DNA of 64,000 bases from Hymenochaete sp. R1 (Eukaryota; Basidiomycota; Agaricomycetes; Hymenochaetales; Hymenochaetaceae), in contig JAFREE010000124.1 in NCBI GenBank assembly GCA_019400425.1, positions 1-64,000 of the forward strand. The letters run 5' to 3'. The number at the start of each line of letters is the position of its first letter. Position 1 is the first letter of the stretch. The notes beneath the pieces are model-generated. The model saw only the letters and a list, made by a program, of their open reading frames with translations. It made no database searches and was not told where the DNA came from. A program made the position numbers and the translations under genes. Positions 47,399 to 58,326 of the stretch are shown in pieces.

Positions 47399-48970
47399 TA
47401 GTATTGAAGCCGAAATGAAAGTGGTAACTGGACCGATGGAGCGCGATTTTTGGTATTCAAGTTCTGAGTCATCGCGACAGCTCGGAAGACTTCTGGGCGA
47501 TTCCAGACTGTTGGTCTTTAAGTAAGTAAGTCGGAACCAAACGCGACAGACACTTCATAATGTCTGCTCCAAAGACTGATGGGGGTGCCGACAAAGAGCC
47601 ATTGAATATTGTACCGCCGGTATTTCGCTCTTCCTTGCTGGTTCTGTATTTCATATGGAACACAAGGCGTCTCAGCCCTTGCTTTCTTATCTGTCTATCT
47701 ATACAGCGCAACTGTTCGAGTGCCGTATAATTGCTTCCACATTGCTGGCTTCTTCCCTCACCGATTCCAATGAAACAAATGAGGTCATATAAACCGTACG
47801 TTCTCGATGACAATTCTAACTTCTCAGAAAGAAGCCTTACTAAATTGCTGACTTCCTTCCCTTCGAGTGGTAATCAATAATCCAGGACCAAATTGCGCCC
47901 CGAGGGAGAACAAGTTTATCGAGCAGAAGTGCCTCCTGAGGGTGTTTCCCGCTATATGAGAGCCTGGCGACTCGCCGTCGCTGCTCGTACATTATCAAGA
48001 ATGTTTCTACGATTCCTGTTATAACCGGACCCGCGTACAGCAAAGATCTCCGACGAAATTTTCCTCGATCCTCCTGTCAAAACTGGCGCGTTTCGTCGCT
48101 TACTTCCTCGCAATCTACGACAGATTCAGCAGGCTCAGTATCTCCCTTCGAGTTTCAGGGTTCGGTGGAGATATGTCTGTTAGTATGTCTATTAGTATGC
48201 ATGGCTGTTTTATCCAGCTCTCTGGGCTAGTTCCTGAAGAGGTCCAGTATTATGCCAGCGTCACGAGCTGTGGCTGAATTGGATTCGTAACAGATTACGA
48301 AGGCGTCGTGGAATAAGGTATGAGAGCTTGTCTTTTCCTTTTGATCATATTTTTTGATCTTGATAATTTTTTCTTCTAGATTGAAGACGACGAACATCTT
48401 AAACCCAAAATATATAAGCAAAGGACAATGATGGCGAGGCCGCACTAATGGCGTCATTTCTTAGATTGCTATCAAATATCAGTTAAAACACTTCACGGCG
48501 CTGTTTGGGGTCGTGGAAAGGCTATTTCGGAGAACGGATCAATATACGAGCGTATGTTTTTTAAGCGAGTCAATTGAGGCAAAGCCAATTGTTGACTTCC
48601 GCATCGGCTTTTCATTTTTTGCTCAATGAAGGAGTAGAAACGCTGAATCTCCGACCGTAGATTGTTTGCTATCAGCTGCACTCGATCAGAAAGTCCGTTT
48701 GGAATGACGCTGGGTAGGTGGTCGAGATCCATTGCAAACCCTGACCTTGGTACTTCGACCACCGCAGGTTGTGATTTGATATTCAAGTTACTTTGCGCCT
48801 ACTTTATTGAGAATATACTTAACTATGATACCACTGGCAGCGACCCAAAAGCACAACATCCGTTTTCAGTGGTTCTATGATTTAATGCCTTCTATTTTCA
48901 TTATATAAGTCTTGTTCCATTTACTAAACGTGTTATGCGTATATAATTTCTATTGCATCTGATTTTGTAT
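47399..48970. other. Intergenic stretch, no supported gene
   Basis: Minus-strand frames at 47469-47813 and 48493-48786 are open but unrecognised. The second (97 codons, NNLRSEIQRFYSFIEQKMKS) has helical character and might be a fragment. No introns or domains support either. Confidence 0.35.
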
Positions 48971-50032
48971 CTAACGAGCATCTGTGTCTCCCTTTGTTAG
49001 GAACGCACTCAAACTCTCCGCTATTTCCGACGACTGTTTCGGAGCATCCGTTTCTCCCATTGATAACAATGCCTGCAAATTCTGCGACATTTCCGGCAAT
49101 TCACTTTGCGCGTCTTCAGCTTCCTTGAACGACTGATAAAGGTCGATAGATGGACCCAGCTTCGCCTTATATTCAGCGAGGTATTTATTGAATGACTTTT
49201 TGCAATTCTTCTGTTCATTGATTTCGCTCGCGGTTAGTTTCTCTCTTCCGATAATCCGGGTCCTCTTGTCTTCGAGTACTGCTTCTGCTGCCTTCCAGCG
49301 CCTGTGCCAGTAGCCTAAAGTACCCTCAGCGCAGATGCATCGGTGGTAGTACTCCTCCAGTAGCGCTGTGGGGGTCTCTGGATTGATCACCATGGTCTCG
49401 TTCAACAGCGTGCGGAGGCGCTTCTCCGCATTCTCGCCACTTTCTTTAACCTTGTGTTGAGTATCGTAGAGTTCTTGGAGTTTTTCCTTTGCACTATTTA
49501 TCTGAATGGAGTTATTGGTGGGAGTTTGGTATAAAGAAAGCTGCGGCTTCGCGCGGTTTGTGTGAGCTACAAGGCCAAGGAAGCATTCCAGCTCTTTCGT
49601 CCTCCGGAAGTGTGAGCGCTTTCTCAGTGTGTTAGGGATATAGGTTAGATTGAATAGCTTTTCGCCAACTTTATCATCTCTGCCTTCGCTATACTTGGCT
49701 CTTAACGTGGATGGCAAATCTTCGTCGGCTACCTTGGCCAAACGCTCCACTTCTTCAATGGCATCAAGACCATCAAAGCGCTTGCCGTCAGAAAAAATAC
49801 TAATGCTGACGGGCTCCAGGACAAGGGTACCTGAACTGGACTCGGATGCGGACGCGGACGCGGACGCGGATTCGGGATGTTGGGCGTGTGCGTTCGCTGC
49901 CTTTGGAGCGAGCTTCAAGCCAGAGCCAGGCACTGCTCGGCGCTTTCCAGAGCTACCGCCAGAGAGATCGGGAGCGGAAGGATCGCTCTCACCAATACGA
50001 CGCTTTCCAGATCCTTGCGTAATTTGAGACAT
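48971..50032 (-). CDS. KRR-head helical protein C (lineage-specific family)
   Basis: A single exon encodes 353 residues. The head reads MSQITQGSGKRRIGESDPSA, then GGSSGKRRAVPGSGLK, giving two KRR clusters. A SASASASESSS low-complexity run near residue 60 corresponds to GCGGAC-type repeats in the DNA at 49852-49870. The remainder is charged helix with coiled-coil segments (KEKLQELYDTQHKVKESGEN, and KAAEAVLEDKRTRIIGREKL). The GS-KRR..DPS-P head matches the proteins at 32490-33515 and 61183-61734; the body is too diverged to align by eye. The start is the ATG directly before the head. No membrane segment is present, and it is probably nuclear. Function is unknown. Confidence 0.68.
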   Translation of the reverse strand: MSQITQGSGKRRIGESDPSAPDLSGGSSGKRRAVPGSGLKLAPKAANAHAQHPESASASASASESSSGTLVLEPVSISIFSDGKRFDGLDAIEEVERLAKVADEDLPSTLRAKYSEGRDDKVGEKLFNLTYIPNTLRKRSHFRRTKELECFLGLVAHTNRAKPQLSLYQTPTNNSIQINSAKEKLQELYDTQHKVKESGENAEKRLRTLLNETMVINPETPTALLEEYYHRCICAEGTLGYWHRRWKAAEAVLEDKRTRIIGREKLTASEINEQKNCKKSFNKYLAEYKAKLGPSIDLYQSFKEAEDAQSELPEMSQNLQALLSMGETDAPKQSSEIAESLSAFLTKGDTDAR

Positions 50033-51067
50033 TGGGTAAGCTGTGTGGAGTGAGTGTACAGGGGCTGGAGCAGGCGGATGAGTTTGAGCGATGGAGATCG
50101 TTGGAAAGGGAGGGGAGACGATAAACAAAGGGGCTACATGCCAGTCTTTTATGCAAACTTTTTAGGGGTTTGCGCATACCTTGAAGACCATGAATTCACC
50201 CTATATGAGCATTGCTCAATTTACGACTATGGGTAAAAGCATACGGTTAGCAAAGAAATAAGGTAAGTCACAAAGGGAGAAAATGCCCACATAATGATCC
50301 CATATCCTACGAGATATGTGCTGCTCTTGTAGAGTGAAGCTCATATTATAAGGCATGTTGTCACTCGAATATCTTCAGTTACCTTCCTATCGAATGGATG
50401 CTGATTAGTACTGGGAGTAGCACATGTTTGTTCATTAGTCATAGGCTCGTATCAACTCGAACCTTATTGAGGCCTGGGTGGGAGTCCGTGGGACTTGAAT
50501 GCAGACGATGAGACCAGTAATATTTACTGGCTCATGTCTTTAACGATTTGCTTGTTATAGTTACTAGGGAAGTCTTCGAGTCGTTGTCATTATGACTGGA
50601 CTGGAGGAATGAGGAAAACTGAAGCCGGACATCTCATCGTTTGCCCGACGCGCTCTCCTTACCGTGCGAACATTGCTTACCAAAGTGCTGCTATTACGCT
50701 ATTTTGTCATACGCTGATCTAAACGCACGCACAATCTTGCACAATCCAACTGACGTCAGCTGTAATCAGTTTCAGAACCGAACCAGACATCTTTGCTTTC
50801 TCTGTCTCTGTAACAATGAACATGTCCAGTATCCTCTTGCTTGTTTCCGAGTATATATAGCGTGCAAACTGTGCAAACCTTGGTTTATTCTTGGTGCTCA
50901 AACATGGAATGTCCTGGAAATGTTTCGCTCATGGGACGAAACGTTTTCATCGTATATAGACCTTTGCGGACGCCTTAGAACCCACCGTCGACGAAAATCT
51001 TAACGCTACTCGTCACTGTCGTTGTATTCTGACAAACGATAACCTTTTGTTTTGTCGACACCACAGC
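50033..51067. promoter_or_regulatory. Divergent intergenic region
   Basis: About 1 kb lies between the start codons of KRR protein C (minus) and the third DUF6593 protein (plus). No gene is supported. Confidence 0.4.
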
Positions 51068-52074
51068 ATGGGTCAGACAGCTTCCTCACCCTCCGATGTC
51101 CGCGCCTCTTTCGTCTTCTCATCCCGAAATCTTGCCAACGCTACACTCGAATCTTCACAGCTCAATCTGACATACACACTCTCGACACCATTCAACGCGC
51201 GTCATACATGGACGCTCACAAGCATATCACGAACGCCCTCGATCTCAGCTCAGACTAATGCTACTACTGCAGCAGCTCCAACTGTGGGTGGGTTCGGAAA
51301 GGCGGGTAGGCATGGCGATGTAGCAGCTGTACCCGGAAGCGTGGTTGTGGCAAAGTGGGAGAAAAACACAAAGTTTTGGAAGGACGACAGGGTACAGTTT
51401 CGATGTTACGGATTGTTCGACCCCGAGTCGGATGGGACAATGATGGAAGTAGACGACGTGTTTCCGAGGACAGGCGGTTTCTTCAGAGGCGCGTGAGTGC
51501 TTGGAAGTCTTTTTTTTTGTCGTTTCCTTTGCTGAACTATTGTCTCTCGTTCGCGCCGCGTTTTCTTGACACAGACATAGGACGTTCGAGGCTTCGGAGG
51601 CTTCGGACCCTCCTCGGAAGTTCACTTGGAAGACAAGGAGACGACGAGCAAAGGTTCGTTGGTCGTTTTTTTTTACTCTTTTCTTGATTGGGCCCTGTAC
51701 ACGTTAAAAGCTCACACTTGCTTATAGCTCATAGTCGAAGGTCAACATGGTGGGTTGCCTGTTGCGGAATTTCTCCCTCGGTACGGAGGGTTCCACTCCA
51801 AGAATCCAGAAATCGTCCTTTACCAGGATTGTTCTGATATTTTGGACATTCTTATAGGTATTCTTCGCTATGCTTCCTGTTCGCCGTTACTTGAGTACGC
51901 TGACAAGCACTATTTAGTCACTTGCTTGATTCAGGAAAAGAAGCGTAGAACTTCCTATAACAGTGAGTCGCCGTGTCTCTTTCCCAACGGATGGAGGGTA
52001 GAATTGACTACTTATGTCTAGGTTGGCGTGGAGGTGGCTATGTAGCACTGGGAGACACTCCAGGAGACGGTTGA
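51068..52074 (+). CDS. DUF6593-like protein C with possible N-myristoylation site
   Basis: Five exons (51068-51492, 51575-51653, 51728-51857, 51918-51962, 52022-52074) join in phase to 243 residues. The N-terminus MGQTASSPSD fits the N-myristoylation pattern (Gly2, small residue at 5, Ser6). The body follows DUF6593 order: FVFSSRNLANATLESSQLNL, WTLTSISRTPSIS, then HRTFEASEASDPPRKFTW, LPVAEFLPRYGGF, and a hydrophobic SDILDILIVTCLIQEKKRR end. The basic EKKRR stretch after the last hydrophobic strand is typical. The third intron is accepted because removing it restores that terminal strand, although the frame is also open through it. Lipidation would tether it to a membrane. No function is established. 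Confidence 0.68.
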
Positions 52075-52730
52075 GTAGTATAGCATTTTCTCCATTTCTC
52101 TTTTGGCGTTTATTTGTGATATCTCTTTTGTGTTACCAAAGACATAGATTACGAACACTGTAAATTATATCTACTGTCCTCACACAATTGGAGGCAAACT
52201 TCAAAGCAATTGATATTGCTATCAGGTTGTGTATCGCCTGTATTCACCATTTTCTGTACTCCACTTTGATATGCGTTTGGTGCTACTGAGTTGATTGCTC
52301 AATCAAGAATATCTCTGCGTATTTTCCCCAGTACTTTTTTAGTGCGCTAATTGTCCGAGTAATCCTGGCGTCCTCCATATGAAAAGACCGTCGTCGATCG
52401 ATTCTATCAAACTCTTATGTGTGACTTTGATTTCTGCCTTGCAATATGAGGCTTTGTAAACGCGACGCTACAACGTATTCCTTAGATGTCGTTCTAAGAG
52501 TGACGGCGCTTTTCATAGACAACAATTCCAGTACCATGTCCGATATACCTTATGTTCTACGTCTACACATTCTGTATTTATTCAAGGTCTTCGATGTCTT
52601 ATCGTTCTCTTCAGACTCCGGTATCATTTTTCTTCCCTCTAAAACTTTTGAATGTATATGCAGCCGTTATGCATTTGACTGAAAGGAGGGCAAGACAAGA
52701 CTCTTTGAAGACAAAGAGCTCTCTCTTCTG
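52075..52730. other. Convergent intergenic region
   Basis: About 650 bp of AT-rich DNA between the stop codons of the DUF6593-like gene and the DUF6534 membrane protein gene. No gene seen. Confidence 0.4.
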
Positions 52731-54294
52731 TTAACATGGCTGTCTTTCTGATAAATATTTAGACTGGAAAACACACCCTAACCCTCCCAAAAAAAGAAAA
52801 GTCGCACTTACAGATGGTGTTTCCAAAGTAGCGTCCATATTGGCATCAACGAAGATTTGGCGAATATCCTCGGTGTTGATACTCGCTCCGTCGGAAGCGC
52901 CATCTTCAAGGTCTCCCCGTAGCTTCCGTCTGGAGTTAAGTCTGTTACACTCGGAATTATTTTTCGCAGATAATAAAAGTTTAACCATCCACTTACAAAG
53001 CAAACATGGAATTAACGTATACTAGACGAGCGAGCGTTAGAAAGTAAAAGAGGTAAAGAAAGGATTAGTCTTGCATGTAGAGAAAAATGGTTTGATTCCC
53101 ACTCACGCTTCGGGATGAGCAAATCCAATAAGAGGTATACAAAAGTCGTCGGAGAGACCACTGATATAATCAACGTCGCGATTGCAACAAGACTTGTTGC
53201 TAACCCACTTCCCGTTGAGTATAAAATAAGTCGATCGATGACTGTATCCATCCCCCTCCGCCTCACTGACCCACTTCCAGATCCGGATCTTGCTTCCCGA
53301 ATACCCGAGCGGCTGGTATGCAGCAAATACGCAAGCACACTCGCTATGAAGACGTCCGAGAAAGCGGTGATGGCGCTGATAACACGCTGGATCGTGATTT
53401 CGTGGGCGAACGCGGAAAAACGGGGCGTACGACGGAGGAGAGCGTATTGGGCGATACATGCACCATATTGGGCCAGGACGAGAAGGATAGAGATCGCAGT
53501 GATGAGGCGGGAAAGGAATGGAGATCGGTTGACGTCGGCTTTGCTTACTATTTGCAGTTCGAATTACCACATTTAATAGTGGCCTACATTGTTGAGAATA
53601 ACTGATGGAAGAGACGAGAGAACACGTACGTTGCCATATCCGCGAGACATAAAAACATTGGACAAAGAAGTCTGTTGTGCTAGTAAAAATGACGCTTGTC
53701 TGTGCCGTTCTAGAATCGTATCAGTGTTATGGTCCAAAAGACAAACAGCACGGTCTAGTGATCTTTGGTAAGAGTACGTACACCAAGTACTGGTTTAGAA
53801 TCTCCTCGTTTCCAAAGTTGCGAACGAGGTATGTGTATACGAATTCGATGATAAGTCCCTGTTGAATGGTATCGATAGTAAATGTGAAGAGAACGAAAAG
53901 CTTTTGGAGCCACATGTCGGAGCGACCGAAACGCTACGAGGCGTTCTTGGTCATTATGCGACACATGATAGATAGAGGAGGTTACAAACGTCGAGGTAAA
54001 GAAAAAGTTGTGTGCATGATACACCCCAGAGTCTAAGAAGACCATTGAAAAAGAATCGTAGTTGCGATACTAATCGTCTGTCTCCTTACGCCATAGTAAG
54101 CCTGAATGTAAAAAGTACGTCTGAATTCGTTTGCATTCAACGCGAAAAATGGGGGAATACTCACACACATGCTAAAAATAAGCAGCCAAACTAGATAGAA
54201 AAGTCAGCGCCTTACGCCAAAGCTTGAATTGCATTATAGGAGCGGAGCGGACCGTGCTATCGAGGTCTGGTATGCCATTGGAATCCGTGGTCAT
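52731..54294 (-). CDS. DUF6534-type multipass membrane protein
   Basis: Exons ending at 53782, then 53709-53630, 53547-53107, 53021-52997, 52941-52812 and a tiny 52739-52731, join in phase. Family landmarks appear in order: KLFVLFTFTIDTIQQGLIIE then FVYTYLVRNFGN, SVIFTSTTDFFVQCFYVSRI, LSRLITAISILLVLAQYGAC, SAITAFSDVFIASVLAYLLH, MDTVIDRLILYSTGSGLATS, and LYVNSMFALLNSRRKLRGD at the start of the cytoplasmic tail. The DUF6534 family is a large agaricomycete group of about seven-helix proteins of unknown function. The first helix and the region near 54294-53900 are broken by several very short introns I could not place; MTTDSNGIPDLDSTV at 54294 is the probable start. The 3' end is also ambiguous, since both the spliced and unspliced readings stop at 52731. 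Confidence 0.7.
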
Positions 54295-55085
54295 GGTGGA
54301 AGAGCAGCGCGGACTGGCCTGGAGTCGCAAATTGAGTAGAGGTGAAAGGGATAGCCGTAACTCTGTAGACGGAAGTAAAGTCACTTTGTCAAGCTCATCT
54401 TTTATCCCGTACAGGTCCTAGTCACTCCACGAATAGCATGTGCACAGTCCGAGAATTCAATAAAGCGAGAAGGGCGGTGATATCAAAGTCCGATGCTGTT
54501 GTGTAGATGGGGATAGTTGATAAGACTTTACGTCCATCTCTAGATCTTCCTACTTTGATCGGCATGCTGTGTGAAAGATTTCGAGTATGGTGACCCGTGT
54601 CACTCGCATATACGTACTAAATAATAATAAAATACCCTGCGCAGGTAACTTCTAGCAAGAGCGTCACCTTATAGATATTAGAAACTGTCGAGTCTCGCGA
54701 AGATGAAGTAACTTTAAAGGAGTCCGGAGTATATGGCGACTTTGTATTGAATAGCACCCGAGTTTGAAACCTCGGAGTATATTATTGATATGGTTTAGAT
54801 GCGGCTTTCGGCTTTCTTGGCGGAATCCGGAAACGAAAGATAACAAACTGTAAACACTAAAACGTTTTGGCGGGAATCAATGAACTTTGGAAGAAAGTTT
54901 ATCCCGACACAAAATCATTAGAGGGGTCAACGTAGCCAGTGGTTTACAGTTCATTTCACCATTTTTGATACTTCAACTTGAGGATACGGCTGAAGGGACC
55001 GATAAGCTGGAGAGTTATGATGAGAAGCGTAAGCAAACAAGCATACACGTACATGATTTTAAATAAACGCGTGCTCAAAAACTGA
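54295..55085. other. Intergenic stretch, no gene seen
   Basis: About 0.8 kb upstream of the membrane protein gene and downstream of the first hydrolase. No supported frame. Confidence 0.4.
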
Positions 55086-56186
55086 TCACTGCAAGAAGCG
55101 TGTAAACCAGGAGACGACTCCCCTTGCGCATTCCTCTTTGGCAAAGCCTTAATCAAACAGAGTTCAAGCTCCGCCATCTTTCCGATCAAGCGACAATGTA
55201 GAAGTCACGTACGTTCAACCTCAACGTCGGGATCGCACTTGACGGCAAACCCGTGCTGAACTCCCGAGAAGATCTGGAAATAGTAATCATTTCTAGTTTC
55301 TACGAGAATATCTTCAGCAACCCGGCGTTTATCACTCGGGAAGACGTTATCGGTCTCTGGAGGCGGCGTAAGGGCGTAAGTGGGATGAAGACTTGAGAAC
55401 GGAATACCTGCACAGCAGAAAATGATGGGCACTTGATTATCGTTCAGTAAGACCGCGTGTTTAATCAAAAGACGACGAGGTAGACAGACCTCTAACGTTT
55501 CGAACGTGCTCTTCCGTTAAACTAGTAGGGTGACAGAGAGCAGCTTCTCTCATTAAACATCGACATCCAACCACAATCGCTGGTCTTACCTGCCACTATT
55601 TCTTTCTCCGCTCCGAGGTTCATAACGAATGAAGCGCCAAAACAATAACCTATTGACGCGGTGACCAAATCAGTGCCCAAATTATTGCGAAGAAGCGTGT
55701 TACACTCACCAACTGCGGCATACTTCAAATCTCTTCCAAATATATCCTTGACGGCCTTCCTCCATCGAGGCTCACATTCATACGCACGGTCAAATGCCAT
55801 CTCTACCCAATCAGAAATATTGAAACCCTCTTCACCCGCATGTTTTGAAACAGGGTCTCCGAGAAAATAATCGATCCCGACAACTATGAATGCTTAATCT
55901 AGCATTAGTCATCAAAAGTCATTACAGGGACAATTTTTTTTAAAAAAAAAACACCGTTCTGGGAAAAGTAATCCATAATTAATTGGTTGTTGATGTATGA
56001 CGGTCCGAAACCATCTGCGTAGAAGAGAATAACGCCCTTCGCTCTCTGACCATTAAATGGTTCAACCAAGTACGTGTCGACTCCACCGATAGACTCCCAC
56101 CTGCCTTTCGGTTCGCCGGCGTGTTTCACCGAACGAAAACAGGCGTCGCAGGGTGCACTTGCGAGGATCTGGAAATTTTCTGACAT
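55086..56186 (-). CDS. Dienelactone hydrolase family protein 1
   Basis: Six exons join in phase. The first runs from 56186 to 55955 and the last ends with a stop at 55086. Landmarks in order are ASAPCDACFRSVKHAGEPKG, GVDTYLVEPF, KGVILFYADGFGPSYINNQL, VVGIDYFLGDP, and the nucleophile motif VGYCFGASFVMNLG with its catalytic Cys. AALCHPTSLTEEHVRNV and SGVQHGFAVKCDP follow, the latter with the catalytic His, and the end is FAKEECARGVVSWFTRFLQ. The expected acid sits in a variant context (PPETDNVFPSDKRR). This alpha/beta hydrolase group cleaves dienelactones or related esters in aromatic breakdown, though many fungal members have unknown substrates. It is a tandem paralogue of the gene at 56776-57905 with the same intron positions. 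A TATA-like box lies about 57 bp upstream. Confidence 0.85.
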
Positions 56187-56241
56187 GATAGGAGATGGAT
56201 CAGTTGAAGGGGATAAAGTGATGAGAGAGTGAAGCAAGCCT

Positions 56242-56247
56242 TTTTAT
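56242..56247 (-). promoter_or_regulatory. TATA box of hydrolase 1
   Basis: TATAAA on the minus strand about 57 bp before the ATG of hydrolase 1. Confidence 0.5.
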
Positions 56248-56775
56248 ACATAATATGACCGTGCCTGAGAGTTTCGGAAGGGAGCGCGCGAAGGAGTACG
56301 GAATGCTCACGAACAAAGAATGAATGATCATGCATGTGTCGTAATATGAAGGAGATATGCGTGGTTATTGATTTTGACAAAACTGCCTTTGACCAATGGC
56401 CTTCGGGAGGTCAGCCGGTGATAAGTCCACGTTCTTGCTTAAAAGAAACCAACTGCCAACTATAGGAGGGTGCGTGGGTAAGATTTTCTTCTTCTTCCAT
56501 GCTCTTCTACGATTGCTGCCAGTGGTGTTTTGCGTTGACGTAGAGCTTCCGGAACACCGAAGTGGGCGATAAGTACATTAGTAGTTTAAGAACATAGAGA
56601 TCCCGGTTCAATGAAAGTACCTCGAATAGGACATTCAAAACATCAAAGCACTTTCGTACTATAATACCTATTAAAACAATTTTAGTTGAAAACGTTGATT
56701 TAAGACAAAGAAGGGCATGTACCACACGCACAGTTGCATTTACAGACATGATGCCTTTATTTAATATATTTCGTT

Positions 56776-57905
56776 TTATTTCAGGAATCGAGTAAACCAG
56801 GTTACGACCCCCCTCACAGCTTCCTCCTTTGCAAAACCTGCGCAATCACGTTTTCGTTAGATGAAGGGTGCATTTGTCAATATAGTGTAGAAACGAAGGC
56901 ACATACGTTCTGTCTCGACATTGGGGTCGCACCTCACTGCAAATCCATGCCTGACGCCTGAAAAGACCTGGAAATAATAGTCTTTCTTGGCTTCAACGAG
57001 GATGTCTTCCACTCGACGACGCTTCTCCAATGGGAAGGGAATGTCGATTTCTTGAAATCAAGTGAATCGAGGATGAGATGAGTACAATACAATGAATAGC
57101 ACATACCTGCACAGCAGAAAAGCACGGGAACTGATAGGGAAGTCAGTCAAGACGATGGCACGATGACACTTGGTCATTATCAAGTACCTTTTACGTTATG
57201 AATGTGGTCCTCTTCCAGTCTCGATGGATGACAAAGTGCAGCTAGAGGTGCATTGATAGGTGTTTGAGAATGGTAAATGCAGTCCTCCAAACACACCAGC
57301 GGCTATTTCTTCATCAGCGCCGAGGCCCATAACGAAAGGTGCTCCAAAGCAGTAGCCTGAATCAAGAGGTCGTGAAGAGGAGAATTCATCGACGGCGTGC
57401 GACGATTATTGGTCACTCACCAACAGCACCGTAGCTCAAGTCCTTGCCAAATTTATCTTTGATAGCCACCAACCATCTGGGAGCGCACTCGAAACCCCGC
57501 TCAAACGACTTGTTGATCCAACCCATTCTATCGAAACCTTCTTCGCCATTATGTTTCGCGATAGAATCGCCAAAGAAGTAATCGATTCCGGACACCACGA
57601 AGCCTAGCGAAAGCATATGGTGCCATATCAAGAATAGTACTCATTGAACAAAATGTAAAAGATAGTGGCGCACCATTATCCGCAAAACAGTCCATGAGCA
57701 ATTGATTATTGATGTACGTCGGTCCGAAAATGTCCGAGTAGAACAGCATGACACCTTTCGCCTTCACTCCTCCAGATGGTCCAACGAGATATGTGTCGAT
57801 GCCAGCGATCTTCTCCCATGTACCTCTGGGTTCTCCGACGTGCTGCACGGAGCGAAAACAGTCGTCTCCGGGTGCGCTTGCGATTGTCTGGGCTTTGTCA
57901 GTCAT
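56776..57905 (-). CDS. Dienelactone hydrolase family protein 2
   Basis: This is the tandem paralogue of hydrolase 1, with matching exon structure. Landmarks are ASAPGDDCFRSVQHVGEPRG, GIDTYLVGPSGG, KGVMLFYSDIFGPTYINNQL, VSGIDYFFGDS, VGYCFGAPFVMGLGADEEI (catalytic Cys), AALCHPSRLEEDHIHNVK, FPLEKRRRVEDILVEAKKDY, SGVRHGFAVRCDPNVETE (catalytic His), and GFAKEEAVRGVVTWFTRFLK before the stop. All catalytic positions I can judge are present. The start at 57905 faces the cytochrome P450 start across 421 bp, so the two may share regulatory sites. The protein is cytosolic, as no signal peptide is seen. The family call is secure and the substrate is unknown. Confidence 0.85.
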
Positions 57906-58326
57906 GGTGTGAACGGTGAAGCGAGAGAACGAAGATAGCAAAAGTTGCGTGTAAGATCCATGGCCTTTGACTTAAAGGGCTATTTAAGTGTCGTCCAATA
58001 TATTAGATGATTCAAAGCTTGGGCACATGCGCGATTCCCATCGGATGTGGTAGTGTGGTGGTAGTGTTGACTAATTATCCCTAGCCAATCAGCTTCGGTA
58101 AATTTCCCGCCAGTCACGTGTTACCGTTGATCGTCTTTTGCTAAGCTTTCGTGCCTGTGGCTGGAGGCTGGCCTAGAGTTGAGAATGCGGAATATATTGA
58201 TGAAACTCACGGTCATGGTCATCATACCATGCCCGTCATTCCACTCTCTTTTTCTCGAGCGCCCATCATCGCTATCGTTATAAAACCCCCACCCCCCAAT
58301 TTCCTCTCTGAGGACAACTTGAAGCC
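57906..58326. promoter_or_regulatory. Bidirectional promoter of hydrolase 2 and the P450
   Basis: A 421-bp region lies between divergent start codons. On the plus side TATAAAA at 58279-58285 lies about 42 bp before the P450 ATG. On the minus side a weaker AT element (TTAAATAG) lies about 80 bp before the hydrolase ATG. The closeness suggests coordinated expression. Confidence 0.5.
58279..58285 (+). promoter_or_regulatory. TATA box of the P450 gene
   Basis: TATAAAA followed by a C/A-rich leader, about 42 bp before the start codon. Confidence 0.55.
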
